Notes under the pieces: generated by a model
What the model was told of the DNA's origin: nothing
The model's input: the letters and a program-made list of their open reading frames with translations, nothing else
Database searches by the model: none
Program-made: the position numbers and the translations under genes
Source of the DNA: Arenibacter troitsensis
Lineage (GTDB): Bacteria; Bacteroidota; Bacteroidia; Flavobacteriales; Flavobacteriaceae
NCBI RefSeq assembly: GCF_900177645.1
Contig: NZ_FXAO01000002.1
Location: 248,001-312,000 of the forward strand
Direction: 5' to 3'
Length of the DNA: 64,000 nucleotides
Shown here: positions 44,710-54,207 of the stretch, piece by piece
Layout of the letters: the number at the start of each line of letters is the position of its first letter
Position numbering within the stretch: the first letter of the stretch is position 1

Positions 44710-45768
44710 ATGATCAACTTATACCCTACCCAAATTGAAACTATTTCCATACATCGTGTGGGAAACAAAAATAAGAGTGAAGGTATCTTTCTATCGGAAG
44801 AACCGTTTTCACTTAATGATGAAACTACGGGACTTTTAAAGGAATATTTCTTTAAACCGTTTAGGGAAAAGGAGGAGAATTACTATTATTTTTCGCATGA
44901 ATCCGATGTTGAATTTAACGAGGTGTACAAGATCGTTTCCGATATTTTTGATGACCCCGGTAGCCTTCACGCCAATTCAACAAAAATAGCGACCCATTTA
45001 TTCGACCAGTCCAACCATCCACACATCAAAAGTGGAGAGGTGTACGTTGCCTATCTTACAGATCTAATGTTGGACAATGTAAAGGTGAATGCTGTGGGCA
45101 TATTCAAAAGTGAGCTTAAACACGATTTCCTGCAATTTCAGGAAAAAGGAAATAGCTTGGATATTTTGGTGCAGCAGGGCATCAATATCAATAAATTGGA
45201 CAAGGGCTGCCTTATTTTCAATAGCGATAAGGAAGAAGGCTACAAAGTTCTTTCAGTGGACAGCAATCGCTACGATACCAAATACTGGTTGGAAAATTTT
45301 CTAGGGGTAGAAGCCTTATCCGATGATAACTTTAAGACAAAAAACTATTTAAAATTCTGCCAGAACTTTGCCAAGGATGTGGTTTTGCCTGCGGAGGACA
45401 AACAACAAGAAGTGTTGTTTATGAACAGGGCCGTGAATCATTTTGCCAAGAACGACTCTTTTGAAGAGACAAATTTCTTGAACGAGGTTATGGAGAACCC
45501 AGAATTGATACCAGAATTTAAGCACTATAAAGTAGAAAAAGGGCCTAAGTACAGTATTGAGGATGTCTCCACTTTTGACATTGCCAACAAAGCGGTTTCC
45601 GACGCCAGAAAGAAAATTAAGAACGTCATTAACCTGGACACCAATATCCAGATAAAGCTTGATTTTATCAATCCGGAATCGGCCCAAAAATTTGTGGAAA
45701 AAGGATGGGACGAGGAGCGTCAAATGTACTACTACCTGGTCTACTTCAATAAGGAACAGAAAAGTTAG
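44710..45768 (+). CDS. Nucleoid-associated protein, NdpA family
   Basis: 352 residues from the ATG at 44710; the open frame upstream is not conserved in character. The NdpA/YejK pattern is recognisable in the N-terminal third (IHRVGNKNKSEGIFLS), in KSGEVYVAYLTDLM near residue 120 and in GVEALSDDNFKTKNYL near 205. A basic C-terminal part includes DARKKIKNVI. It binds the chromosome in relatives. It ends in a strong terminator. Confidence 0.85.
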   Translation: MINLYPTQIETISIHRVGNKNKSEGIFLSEEPFSLNDETTGLLKEYFFKPFREKEENYYYFSHESDVEFNEVYKIVSDIFDDPGSLHANSTKIATHLFDQSNHPHIKSGEVYVAYLTDLMLDNVKVNAVGIFKSELKHDFLQFQEKGNSLDILVQQGININKLDKGCLIFNSDKEEGYKVLSVDSNRYDTKYWLENFLGVEALSDDNFKTKNYLKFCQNFAKDVVLPAEDKQQEVLFMNRAVNHFAKNDSFEETNFLNEVMENPELIPEFKHYKVEKGPKYSIEDVSTFDIANKAVSDARKKIKNVINLDTNIQIKLDFINPESAQKFVEKGWDEERQMYYYLVYFNKEQKS

Positions 45769-45827
45769 AAATATCCATACGCTAACTGGTCCATGTATTA
45801 AATGGATACCAAGAATTATGAATAATA

Positions 45828-45864
45828 AAGGCCGAAGTTATATGCTTCGGCCTTGTCTTTTTTA
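45828..45864 (+). terminator. Terminator after the nucleoid-associated protein gene
   Basis: AAGGCCGAAG and CTTCGGCCTT pair perfectly over ten bases with a seven-base loop, followed by GTCTTTTTT. Confidence 0.85.
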
Positions 45865-45907
45865 GTATTGTTGTTGGGATGATCCTAGAATACCGAAAAT
45901 ACCAACC

Positions 45908-46987
45908 TTATAAATTGATCTTGTTCTCAATAATCTGTTTCATACTAACATCCTCGTAATTTCTTTTCACAAAATCCAAAGCAAGGGCCAACACTTCCCC
46001 CATGGTCTTACACCTTCTAAAATTGATATCACCCGTAAGATCATAAATATGTTGTGATAGGGCCACTATATTGTCGTCATTGGATATATCGTCTGTCTTG
46101 ACTATGGAAATGAGTCGCTTTATGCGGTTCCCCGAACTTAAAATTCTTTTGGCCACGATGGAGCGTTCCTCTATTTTGTATTGATCTACAGAATTGCGCT
46201 GTAACTTCTCCTTGACCAACATGACCATTTGATAATTTTCCTTAAAAAATTGGGGTCTGTAGACTTTTAATTTTCCCTCATAACACTGCTGGTCAAAATC
46301 TATGGCCCTAATTTTATATACCACGTGGTCAAAATCGTGGGTAGGTACAATAACGTAGTTATAAGATCTCATATCCCCCAAAAGGCGAATCATACAACGT
46401 TCATTAAACTTGACAAATTCTTTGGCCAACTGTGACTTTTCGGATTCGTTACATTTAGGTAAAAAATCCTTGATAAAAACGTCTCCCGGAATACCCGCAA
46501 TATGTTCCTCTATCAAAGTATCCCCGTAAACCAGGAAGTTTAGGTTGTAGGGAGATAACATATGTTCCAGTTCCAATCCGTAGATCCTAGAGGCATCGGT
46601 CCTTTTTACATAGAAATATGTAAAATTGTCATTCAGGATATTCCTTACCTTTATCCTAAAAGGCTTGGAGTTACCAAAAGTACAATAGTCCACCGCATCT
46701 ACATTTAAAAATGGAAATATACTGTCGCTACCATCGGAATGTAGAATGGAATATACCTTCTTTAGACTGATATCTATTTCGGTCCTATCGAATTCGCTGT
46801 AATACACACGTACCCAAAGAGTGTCCTCATCATTGGAATCATAGACCACAATAGACCCTGAAAAACGCAATAGATCCTCATAGAAAATAGGAATTTCAAT
46901 TTTTCTGCTATAGTGCTCCAAATAGGCATCCAATTTTTTATTGACTGGAAATGCAGGCTTTTTCTTGGACATTAATCTTTCGGACAT
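45908..46987 (-). CDS. Conserved hypothetical protein of 359 residues
   Basis: I choose the ATG at 46987 (MSERLMSKKKP); the frame is open to 47074 but that part is hydrophobic, unconserved in look and overlaps the divergent ABC gene. The protein is soluble. Notable segments are GLELEHMLSPYNLNFLVYGDTLIEEH cut by charged turns near 160-180, then LLGDMRSYNYVIVPTHDFDHVVYKIRAIDFDQQ near 215-250, a layout loosely like a kinase-type catalytic core (D...N, then DFDQQ). I cannot name a family. It stands alone, opposite the ABC transporter. Confidence 0.65.
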   Translation of the reverse strand: MSERLMSKKKPAFPVNKKLDAYLEHYSRKIEIPIFYEDLLRFSGSIVVYDSNDEDTLWVRVYYSEFDRTEIDISLKKVYSILHSDGSDSIFPFLNVDAVDYCTFGNSKPFRIKVRNILNDNFTYFYVKRTDASRIYGLELEHMLSPYNLNFLVYGDTLIEEHIAGIPGDVFIKDFLPKCNESEKSQLAKEFVKFNERCMIRLLGDMRSYNYVIVPTHDFDHVVYKIRAIDFDQQCYEGKLKVYRPQFFKENYQMVMLVKEKLQRNSVDQYKIEERSIVAKRILSSGNRIKRLISIVKTDDISNDDNIVALSQHIYDLTGDINFRRCKTMGEVLALALDFVKRNYEDVSMKQIIENKINL

Positions 46988-47064
46988 GGAAAAAACTTTA
47001 ATTTGTAACAAAATAACGATTTCTTCGTCAAGTAAGTACAAACAATATAAAAAACTATCCCATT

Positions 47065-47964
47065 TTGGAAACAATATTGACCGTAAACCACCTTACCAAG
47101 AAATATGGCTATCTCACTGCGGTAAAGGACCTTTCGTTTAGTATTGAAAAAGGCAATGTTTACGGTATATTGGGACCCAATGGCAGCGGTAAATCCACCA
47201 CTTTGGGAATTGTATTGAACGTAATCAATAGAACGGCCGGTGATTTTTCTTGGTTCGGGGGTTCCATTTCCACCCATGATGCCCTTAAAAAAGTTGGAGC
47301 TATCATTGAACGTCCCAATTTCTATCCCTATATGACAGCCATTCAAAATCTAAAATTGGTCTGTAAAATAAAGGAGGTCCCCCAAGACAAGATTGAAGAA
47401 AAATTGGAAATGGTCGGGCTACTGGAGCGTAAGAACAGTAAGTTCAGCACCTACTCCTTAGGTATGAAACAGCGATTGGCCATTGCCTCGGCACTGTTGA
47501 ACGATCCGGAAATATTAATTTTGGACGAACCCACCAATGGCTTGGACCCACAGGGAATACACCAAATAAGGGAAATCATAAAAAAAATTGCCTCCGAGGG
47601 CACTACCATTCTTTTGGCCTCACATTTATTGGACGAGGTAGAAAAAGTCTGTAGCCATGTGATTATCCTAAGGAAAGGCGAAAAGCTCTATTCGGGCCCC
47701 GTTGGTGAAATGTTGACCACCTATGGTTTCTTTGAACTAAAAGCCATTGATGGGCCGGCCTTGGTTACCTACCTGGGTAACCACCCCAGTTTCGGCCCTA
47801 TAAAACAGGAAAACGGTTTAATCACCGCTATTTTGAAGGAAGAAATGACGGCAAGCAGTCTAAACCAAGACTTATTTAATAATGGCATTGTGCTATCGCA
47901 TTTGGTGAAACGCAAAGAGAGTCTTGAGGAACAATTCCTAAGTTTGACCAACCACAAAGACTAA
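47065..47964 (+). CDS. ABC transporter ATP-binding protein
   Basis: 299 residues. Walker A is GPNGSGKST (residues 38-46), the signature is YSLGMKQRLA (near 132), Walker B is EILILDEPTNGLDP (near 152), and the switch His is in LLASHLLDEVEK. The type is that of Bcr/CcmA-like exporters and the C-terminal 85 residues are variable. The start is TTG at 47065, the only codon that keeps the conserved VNHLTKKYG near the N-terminus. Twelve bases separate it from its permease. Confidence 0.93.
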   Translation: METILTVNHLTKKYGYLTAVKDLSFSIEKGNVYGILGPNGSGKSTTLGIVLNVINRTAGDFSWFGGSISTHDALKKVGAIIERPNFYPYMTAIQNLKLVCKIKEVPQDKIEEKLEMVGLLERKNSKFSTYSLGMKQRLAIASALLNDPEILILDEPTNGLDPQGIHQIREIIKKIASEGTTILLASHLLDEVEKVCSHVIILRKGEKLYSGPVGEMLTTYGFFELKAIDGPALVTYLGNHPSFGPIKQENGLITAILKEEMTASSLNQDLFNNGIVLSHLVKRKESLEEQFLSLTNHKD

Positions 47965-47976
47965 ACGCATAAAAAT

Positions 47977-48810
47977 ATGTTACGCTTATTACAGATAGAA
48001 TTTATAAAACTTTGGAACAATAATGCGAGTAAGGTCCTTATCATTTCCTATTTCGTCCTTATTCTTTGTATGGCGCTGCTAGCCGCAATAAAATTTGACA
48101 TTGGCCCCATTCAGTTCCATGTAGCCGAACAGGGAATTTTCAATTTTCCCTACATATGGCACTTGAATACCTGGATAGCAAGTGGCTTGAAGCTTTTTTT
48201 TGCTATAGTCATTGTGTCCATGATGGCGAACGAATACAGCAATAAGACACTAAAGCAAAATTTAATAGATGGGTTGAGCAAGAAGGAATTTATCGCCTCC
48301 AAATTTTTGACCGTTTTTGCATTTTCGGTCATTTCTACCCTTTTTGTTTTTGCGGTTTCATTGATCTTAGGGCTCTTTTATTCCGATTTTACGGAGGTGT
48401 CCATCATATTTTCGGATTTGGAATATTTATTGGCCTATTTTATTAAATTATTGGGCTTTTTCTCCTTCTGTCTTTTCCTCGGAATATTGGTAAAACGCTC
48501 TGCCTTTGCCTTAGGCTTTTTAATTATTTGGTTTGCCATTGAAAATTTGGGTATCCGTTTTTTGGTATGGTGGGTTGCCGGTAAGGAGGCTTCGGCCAGC
48601 GTTATGAAATTCCTTCCCTTAGAGTCTATGAGCAACCTTATCAAAGAGCCGGCCTCCAGATTCAAGGCAGTACAAAGTATGGTAGAACAAGTGGGGGAAC
48701 AATTCAATAAGGACTATACCGTACATTTTTATGAAATTTTGATAGTGGGTTGTTGGACGGCAATTTTCATATATCTTTCCTACGCCCTGCTTAAAAAACG
48801 GGATTTATAA
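47977..48810 (+). CDS. ABC-2 type transporter permease
   Basis: 277 residues with six membrane helices. The N-terminal helix is preceded by a basic segment, and there is a central NEYSNKTLKQNLIDGLSKKEF loop, typical of ABC-2 permeases that are encoded beside Bcr-type ATPases. It completes an exporter with the preceding gene. The substrate is unknown, and related systems act on peptides or lipids. Confidence 0.9.
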   Translation: MLRLLQIEFIKLWNNNASKVLIISYFVLILCMALLAAIKFDIGPIQFHVAEQGIFNFPYIWHLNTWIASGLKLFFAIVIVSMMANEYSNKTLKQNLIDGLSKKEFIASKFLTVFAFSVISTLFVFAVSLILGLFYSDFTEVSIIFSDLEYLLAYFIKLLGFFSFCLFLGILVKRSAFALGFLIIWFAIENLGIRFLVWWVAGKEASASVMKFLPLESMSNLIKEPASRFKAVQSMVEQVGEQFNKDYTVHFYEILIVGCWTAIFIYLSYALLKKRDL

Positions 48811-49020
48811 AGCCAATTTTTAAAGGCTTATATCCTTGGAACCTACAAAGTGCTCAATTCACCGTATAGTGCCAAAATGGTGATAAATAGTTACCGAAGC
48901 ACCTCAGTATTGCCCGCTATTTGTTAATTTTAGGTCATAAAACAAATAAGTTTTTTTTTATCATAGGCCCTAAAGAAAAAGATCAAACGAAATTTATAGG
49001 AGTTCCTGAAAGCATTGCAC

Positions 49021-51009
49021 ATGAAATTTAAAGTTGTTTCCGAATTTAAGCCTACTGGTGATCAGCCCCAAGCTATTAAACAATTAAAAGAAGGTATTGA
49101 GGCCGATGAGCGCTATCAAACCCTTTTGGGGGTAACAGGATCCGGAAAAACCTTTACCATAGCGAATGTCATAGAGCAGGTTCAGCGACCAACTTTGGTA
49201 TTAGCACACAATAAAACCCTTGCCGCACAATTATACTCGGAATTTAAGCAGTTTTTTCCTGAGAACGCGGTAGAATATTTCGTCTCTTACTATGACTACT
49301 ATCAACCCGAGGCTTATATACCATCAAGTGGCACTTATATAGAAAAGGACCTTTCCATTAATGAGGATATAGAAAAACTACGATTGAGCGCCACCTCTTC
49401 CCTATTATCGGGTAGACGGGATATTTTGGTAGTGGCCTCGGTTTCCTGTTTATACGGTATAGGTAATCCAGTGGAATTTCAGAAAAATGTTATTGGAATA
49501 GAGAAAGACCAAGTTATTCCAAGGACCAAATTCCTTCATCAACTGGTTCAGAGTTTGTATTCGAGAACGACTGCCGATTTTAGAAATGGAAATTTTAGGG
49601 TAAAGGGCGATGTAGTGGACGTTTTTCCTAGTTATGCCGATCATGCCTTTAGAATTCACTTTTTTGGGGACGAAATTGAGGAAATAGAGGCCTTTGATCC
49701 CTACAAGAATAAAATATTGGAAAAGTACCAGCAGCTCAATATTTACCCTGCCAATATGTTCGTGACCTCCCCGGATGTGCTGCAGAATGCCATTCACCTT
49801 ATTCAGGAGGATATGGTGCTGCAGGTGAATTATTTCAAGGAAATAGGGAAACACTTGGAAGCAAAACGCTTGGAAGAACGTACAAATTTTGATCTGGAGA
49901 TGATACGGGAACTGGGATATTGCTCAGGAATTGAAAATTATTCCAGGTATTTGGATGGTAGGGAACCTGGAACGCGACCGTTCTGTTTATTGGACTACTT
50001 CCCTAAAGATTATTTGATGGTTGTTGATGAAAGCCACGTTACCATTCCTCAGGTGCACGCCATGTATGGCGGCGATAGGTCCAGAAAGGAAAATTTGGTG
50101 GAATACGGCTTTCGTTTGCCTGCGGCTATGGATAACAGACCGCTGAAATTTGAGGAATTTGAAGCACTTCAAAATCAAGTTATTTATGTAAGCGCCACTC
50201 CTGCAGACTACGAATTGGAATTAAGTCAAGGGGTTTATGTAGAGCAGGTGATCAGGCCAACGGGCCTCTTGGATCCTATAATTGAAGTCCGTCCCAGCCT
50301 GAACCAAATAGATGATCTCATCGAAGAAATCCAGCTAAGGGTGGAAAAGGATGAACGTACCCTGGTCACCACCTTAACCAAACGAATGGCGGAAGAATTA
50401 GCCAAATATTTGACTAGAATAAATGTTCGCTGCCGTTATATACACAGTGATGTGGATACTTTGGAAAGGGTCGAAATTATGCAGGACCTGCGCAAAGGTG
50501 TATTTGATGTACTCATAGGGGTGAATTTATTGCGGGAAGGACTGGATCTACCAGAAGTCTCCCTAGTGGCCATTTTGGATGCGGACAAGGAGGGCTTTCT
50601 TAGAAGTGCCAGGTCCCTTACCCAGACCGTAGGCCGTGCGGCCAGGAATTTAAATGGAAAAGCCATCATGTATGCGGACAAAATAACCAACAGTATGCAA
50701 AAAACAATAGATGAGACTAATTACAGGCGTGAAAAACAGAGCAGTTATAATCTTGAAAACAATATAACGCCCACTGCACTGAACAAAAGTTTGGACAGTG
50801 TACTGGCCAAAAATTCCGTTTCCACCTATCATTTTGAGAAAGAAGAAATGAAGGCTGCCGAGCCCGACCTATTGTATCTCACCAATGAACAAAGGGAAAA
50901 AATGATAAGGGAAAAAAGAAAGGCCATGGAAAAAGCGGCAAAGGATCTGGATTTTATGCAGGCCGCAAAGTTAAGGGACGAAATTAAATCGCTTCAGGAA
51001 CAGGAATAA
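49021..51009 (+). CDS. uvrB: Excinuclease ABC subunit B
   Basis: Helicase-like subunit of nucleotide excision repair, which verifies the lesion and binds UvrC. Walker A GVTGSGKT is near residues 37-44, the beta-hairpin region YYDYYQPEAYIP near 90, DESH near 337, and helicase motif VI QTVGRAARN near 540. A C-terminal UVR domain ends the protein (KRKAMEKAAKDLDFMQAAKLRDE). From the ATG at 49021 it has 662 residues, the usual length. Confidence 0.97.
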   Translation: MKFKVVSEFKPTGDQPQAIKQLKEGIEADERYQTLLGVTGSGKTFTIANVIEQVQRPTLVLAHNKTLAAQLYSEFKQFFPENAVEYFVSYYDYYQPEAYIPSSGTYIEKDLSINEDIEKLRLSATSSLLSGRRDILVVASVSCLYGIGNPVEFQKNVIGIEKDQVIPRTKFLHQLVQSLYSRTTADFRNGNFRVKGDVVDVFPSYADHAFRIHFFGDEIEEIEAFDPYKNKILEKYQQLNIYPANMFVTSPDVLQNAIHLIQEDMVLQVNYFKEIGKHLEAKRLEERTNFDLEMIRELGYCSGIENYSRYLDGREPGTRPFCLLDYFPKDYLMVVDESHVTIPQVHAMYGGDRSRKENLVEYGFRLPAAMDNRPLKFEEFEALQNQVIYVSATPADYELELSQGVYVEQVIRPTGLLDPIIEVRPSLNQIDDLIEEIQLRVEKDERTLVTTLTKRMAEELAKYLTRINVRCRYIHSDVDTLERVEIMQDLRKGVFDVLIGVNLLREGLDLPEVSLVAILDADKEGFLRSARSLTQTVGRAARNLNGKAIMYADKITNSMQKTIDETNYRREKQSSYNLENNITPTALNKSLDSVLAKNSVSTYHFEKEEMKAAEPDLLYLTNEQREKMIREKRKAMEKAAKDLDFMQAAKLRDEIKSLQEQE

Positions 51010-51065
51010 GATACCATCCCTGTACATTTAATTGAGGAAGGGTTTTTTATTGGGACAGAACCAAA

Positions 51066-51097
51066 CAAAAAAGCGCTTCGATTCCCCGAAGCGCTTT
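51066..51097 (-). terminator. Terminator of hsp20, also serving uvrB
   Basis: AAAGCGCTTCG and CGAAGCGCTTT form a perfect 11-pair stem with a six-base loop. On the minus strand a T-run follows. It lies between the convergent uvrB and hsp20 genes. Confidence 0.85.
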
Positions 51098-51148
51098 AAC
51101 AATCAACCAACCAATCTATAATGTATCCAACAGGATACACAACTTCTT

Positions 51149-51574
51149 TTAAGCTATTTCAATCAATCTTTTTGGCTTAGGCAATGCCTCTTCTTTTTTG
51201 GGAAGAACAAATTTCAATATTCCATCTTCGTAAGTAGCGTTGATTTTATCCAAGGAAATTGTTTCTGGCAAACTAAATACTCTTTTAAAGGAAGAAAAAG
51301 TAAATTCCCTTCTGGTATAACCATCCTCCTCCTTGTTCTCCTCATTCCTTACTTCGGAAGAAATTGTGAGGATGTCATTATCGATTTCTACATTGAAATC
51401 TTCTTTTTTCCTACCGGGTACTGCCAATTCCAATACATACTCAGTTTCCGTTTCCTTAACATTGGCGGCGGGTACACTTTGCTTGAAGTTATCTACGCCA
51501 CCAAACCAATCTGGTTTTAAAAATTCATTCATTAATGATGGAAACATAACGTTATTTCTTTTTACTAGACTCAT
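51149..51574 (-). CDS. hsp20: Hsp20 / alpha-crystallin small heat-shock protein
   Basis: 141 residues. The alpha-crystallin domain spans about residues 35-130, with ELAVPGRKKEDFNVEIDNDILTIS broken by its strands and the closing ATYEDGILKFVLPKKE. The C-terminal IxI-like anchor is RLIEI. It holds unfolding proteins in the cytoplasm. The upstream region contains a symmetrical arrangement of repeats at 51651-51691 that may control it. A terminator follows. Confidence 0.95.
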   Translation of the reverse strand: MSLVKRNNVMFPSLMNEFLKPDWFGGVDNFKQSVPAANVKETETEYVLELAVPGRKKEDFNVEIDNDILTISSEVRNEENKEEDGYTRREFTFSSFKRVFSLPETISLDKINATYEDGILKFVLPKKEEALPKPKRLIEIA

Positions 51575-51650
51575 GACTTTTATATTTTAAGTTATACTTT
51601 AAATTCTCATGAGCTAAAAGGCAAATGTTATACCGAATGAATTTTAATGC

Positions 51651-51691
51651 CATTATGTCGTATTATTAAAAATAATACAAGTCATTATGTC
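51651..51691 (-). promoter_or_regulatory. Repeats flanking a palindrome upstream of hsp20
   Basis: The 9-mer CATTATGTC occurs at 51651-51659 and 51683-51691, 32 bases apart (about three helical turns). The palindrome GTATTATT-AAA-AATAATAC (51660-51678) lies between. It is 77 bases or more upstream of the hsp20 ATG. It does not match the CIRCE consensus. Confidence 0.4.
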
Positions 51692-51698
51692 ACTTTAT

Positions 51699-52100
51699 TT
51701 AATTATTATAAGCTTTGAATATATTGATGAGAACAGCAGGAGGAACCACCTTGTCAGGATAATTATGCATAACGGTAAGCACCTGCTCTATGGCGGCCTG
51801 GGGAAGTCCAAATCCAAGCCCTATATTATGCAACTGTTCAATTTCGACCAAGTGCTGTTCTTGGTCCACATTCATGAGAAGTACCAAACGATGAAACTGA
51901 AGTATACGCTCCGCCTCGGATTTAAGCAAGACCTTTTCCACTTTCTTATGAAAAAGCGAATCGAACGTTTCCTTATCGACCTCTAATTGTTTTGCCACAC
52001 CCAGCAAAAAATCATACTCCGAATCTTTAATTTCCTTGTCTGCCTTTGCAAAAGAAATCATTTGGGAAAGAATGCCCAACTTCTCCAAATATGTACTCAT
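51699..52100 (-). CDS. TerB-like helical protein
   Basis: 133 residues, all-helical, resembling the TerB/DjlA N-terminal fold: ISFAKADKEIKDSEYDFLLGVAKQL cut by the acidic metal-site turn (DKEIKDSE, residues 21-28) and a second acidic turn around VDQEQHLVEIEQLH (about 79-92). It was first linked to tellurite resistance, but lone copies are common and of unknown role. No other ter genes are nearby. It is oriented towards hsp20, with the repeats between them. Confidence 0.75.
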   Translation of the reverse strand: MSTYLEKLGILSQMISFAKADKEIKDSEYDFLLGVAKQLEVDKETFDSLFHKKVEKVLLKSEAERILQFHRLVLLMNVDQEQHLVEIEQLHNIGLGFGLPQAAIEQVLTVMHNYPDKVVPPAVLINIFKAYNN

Positions 52101-52224
52101 AAATTACAGTTTAACACGAAGTTACGTTAAATAGCGCTGATTTCCCGACTTGGAATAAGGGAAAGTAATCACAAACTAGCTCCACATCCTATTTTTTGTA
52201 ATATCTTGTAAAAAAATTTATTTT

Positions 52225-52593
52225 ATGACCAATAATGATGTTCTTAAAAAATTAAGGGTAGCCTTAAAATTAAGGGATGATGAAATTGTAGAAATTTTAA
52301 AATTAGTCGATTTTAAAATTACCAAGAGTGAGTTGGGCGCTTTTTTTAGAAAGGAAGATCACCCCAACTATGTAGAATGTGGCGACCAAATTTTACGTAA
52401 TTTTTTAAACGGTTTGGTAATACACTATCGCGGGACCAGGGAGAACCCAAAGGACCCAAAATTATCTTTGCCCAAACCAAAGAAGGAACCCATTTTTAAA
52501 GCACATCAAAAGCCGGGGTTCAAGGAGAAGCAAAAAAAGAAAATAGACCACGACATTAGTCCCGTAAAATACAAAAACAAAAAAAAGTCCTGA
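52225..52593 (+). CDS. DUF1456 family protein
   Basis: 122 residues. The DUF1456 (YehS) unit is seen at residues 1-75 (NDVLKKLRVALKLRDDEI, then SELGAFFRKEDHPNYVECGDQILRNFLNGL). The rest is a very basic, probably disordered tail (KPKKEPIFKAHQKPGFKEK), suggesting nucleic-acid contact. Many relatives have two copies of the unit and this has only one clear copy. The stop codon lies inside the terminator stem. Function unknown. Confidence 0.85.
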   Translation: MTNNDVLKKLRVALKLRDDEIVEILKLVDFKITKSELGAFFRKEDHPNYVECGDQILRNFLNGLVIHYRGTRENPKDPKLSLPKPKKEPIFKAHQKPGFKEKQKKKIDHDISPVKYKNKKKS

Positions 52594-52609
52594 TTCTTCA
52601 GGACTTTTT
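52583..52609 (+). terminator. Terminator overlapping the end of the DUF1456 gene
   Basis: AAAAGTCCTGA and TCAGGACTTTT form an 11-pair stem around a TTCT loop, followed by T. The left arm contains the TGA stop codon of the gene. Confidence 0.85.
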
Positions 52610-52716
52610 AAGTTAAATTCTGATTTTTCCCCGAATAGTCCTCAATTTCAACAATCCTTCTATAGGGAATATTTTTAAAATTTTGTTTTCAAGCTTTAAC
52701 AGTCGTTCAAAAAAAG

Positions 52717-52748
52717 AAAAAGGCAGCACTGTAACAGCACTGCCTTTT
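52717..52748 (-). terminator. Terminator of sucC
   Basis: On the minus strand, AAAAGGCAGTGCTG pairs with CAGTGCTGCCTTTT, with two mismatches in the middle, followed by TTCTTTTT. It begins 23 bases after the sucC stop. Confidence 0.75.
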
Positions 52749-52770
52749 CTATTTTTATATCCAATCGAAA

Positions 52771-53964
52771 CTAAGCCAATACTTCCTTAACCTTATCTGC
52801 AGCCTCTTGAAACTGAACTGCGGAGTGTACGGCCAAACCTGAATTATCAATAATTTCTTTGGCCAATTCAGCATTGGTACCCTGCAATCTTACAATAATA
52901 GGCACTTTTATGGCATCGCCCATATTTTTATAGGCATCCACTACACCTTGCGCTACACGATCGCAACGAACAATACCACCAAAAATATTTATCAGGATAC
53001 ATTTAACGGCAGGATCCTTCAAAATAATCCTAAAGGCCTCTTCAACCCTTTTGGCATCAGCGGTTCCCCCTACATCCAAGAAGTTCGCTGGCTCACCACC
53101 GGCCATTTTAATAAGGTCCATAGTGGCCATTGCCAAACCTGCACCGTTTACCATACAACCAACATTTCCATCCAAATCAACATAGTTAAGGCCTACTGCC
53201 CTAGCTTCTACCTCAATTGGATTCTCCTCTAGCAAATCGCGCATTTCAGCATATTGCTTCCTTCTATATAGTGCATTATCATCAATGGAGACCTTGGCAT
53301 CCACTGCCATAATCTTATCATCGGAGGTCTTTAGAACTGGGTTTATCTCAAACAAACTTGCATCGCTCTCCACATAGGCCTTATATAAACTGGTAACAAA
53401 CTTTGTCATTTCCTTAAAAGCCGTTCCGGACAAGCCCAAATTAAAAGCTATTTTTCTAGCTTGAAAAGGTAATAGCCCAGTGGCAGGGTTTATTTCCTCG
53501 GTAAAAATAAGGTGAGGCGTTTTCTCTGCTACTTCCTCTATATCCATTCCACCTTCGGTAGAATACATGATCATATTTCTTCCAGCTGCCCTGTTCAATA
53601 AAACGGACATATAAAATTCGCTTGTTTCACTGTCCCCTGGATAATAAACATCCTCGGCAACCAAAACTTTATGTACTTTTTTTCCTTCCGCCGAAGTTTG
53701 GGGAGTAACCAAGTTCATACCAATGATAGATCCTGCAATTTCTTCTACCTCGCGCAAATTCTTCGCCAATTTAACTCCTCCTCCTTTTCCTCGTCCACCT
53801 GCGTGAACCTGGGCTTTAATTACATGCCAACCGGTCCCGGTTTCCTGAGTCAATTGTTTGGCAGCATCTACTGCTTCCTTGGCATTATAAGCCACTAAAC
53901 CGCGTTGAATGCGTACTCCAAAGCTCGCTAAAATCTCTTTTCCTTGATATTCGTGAAGGTTCAT
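52771..53964 (-). CDS. sucC: Succinyl-CoA ligase (ADP-forming) subunit beta
   Basis: TCA-cycle enzyme that forms ATP from succinyl-CoA together with SucD, which is not in the window. The ATP-grasp domain fills residues 1-230 (MNLHEYQGKEIL, KAQVHAGGRGKGGGVKLA, LFEINPV). The C-terminal ligase domain has GAGLAMATMD, ANFLDVGGTA and ILINIFGGIVRCD. The length of 397 residues is normal. Confidence 0.97.
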   Translation of the reverse strand: MNLHEYQGKEILASFGVRIQRGLVAYNAKEAVDAAKQLTQETGTGWHVIKAQVHAGGRGKGGGVKLAKNLREVEEIAGSIIGMNLVTPQTSAEGKKVHKVLVAEDVYYPGDSETSEFYMSVLLNRAAGRNMIMYSTEGGMDIEEVAEKTPHLIFTEEINPATGLLPFQARKIAFNLGLSGTAFKEMTKFVTSLYKAYVESDASLFEINPVLKTSDDKIMAVDAKVSIDDNALYRRKQYAEMRDLLEENPIEVEARAVGLNYVDLDGNVGCMVNGAGLAMATMDLIKMAGGEPANFLDVGGTADAKRVEEAFRIILKDPAVKCILINIFGGIVRCDRVAQGVVDAYKNMGDAIKVPIIVRLQGTNAELAKEIIDNSGLAVHSAVQFQEAADKVKEVLA

Positions 53965-53991
53965 AAATTGAAGGTTCTAATTGTTCAGTTG

Positions 53992-53999
53992 CAAAAATA
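53992..53999 (-). promoter_or_regulatory. -7 promoter element of sucC
   Basis: TATTTTTG on the minus strand matches TAnnTTTG, 27 bases before the ATG at 53964. No exact TTG at the -33 position. Confidence 0.45.
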
Positions 54000-54207
54000 G
54001 GAAACACATGGGATTTACCCTAATTAAATAAAACAGAAAAATTCTTAACGACATTGACAAAGAAAATTACACTGCAAAATGATAAAATTGACCATACCCT
54101 AAATCACAATACCACCTAAACTAAAACCATCTATAACAGACAGACTTACCGTGATATCCCTGCATAGAACTTTCTACTTTTAGGCAGTCCCACCTCCCAC
54201 TTTCATG

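Noticed and set aside
51699-52100. Tellurite resistance function for the TerB-like protein
   Set aside because: No other ter genes are present; a lone TerB fold is not evidence for resistance.
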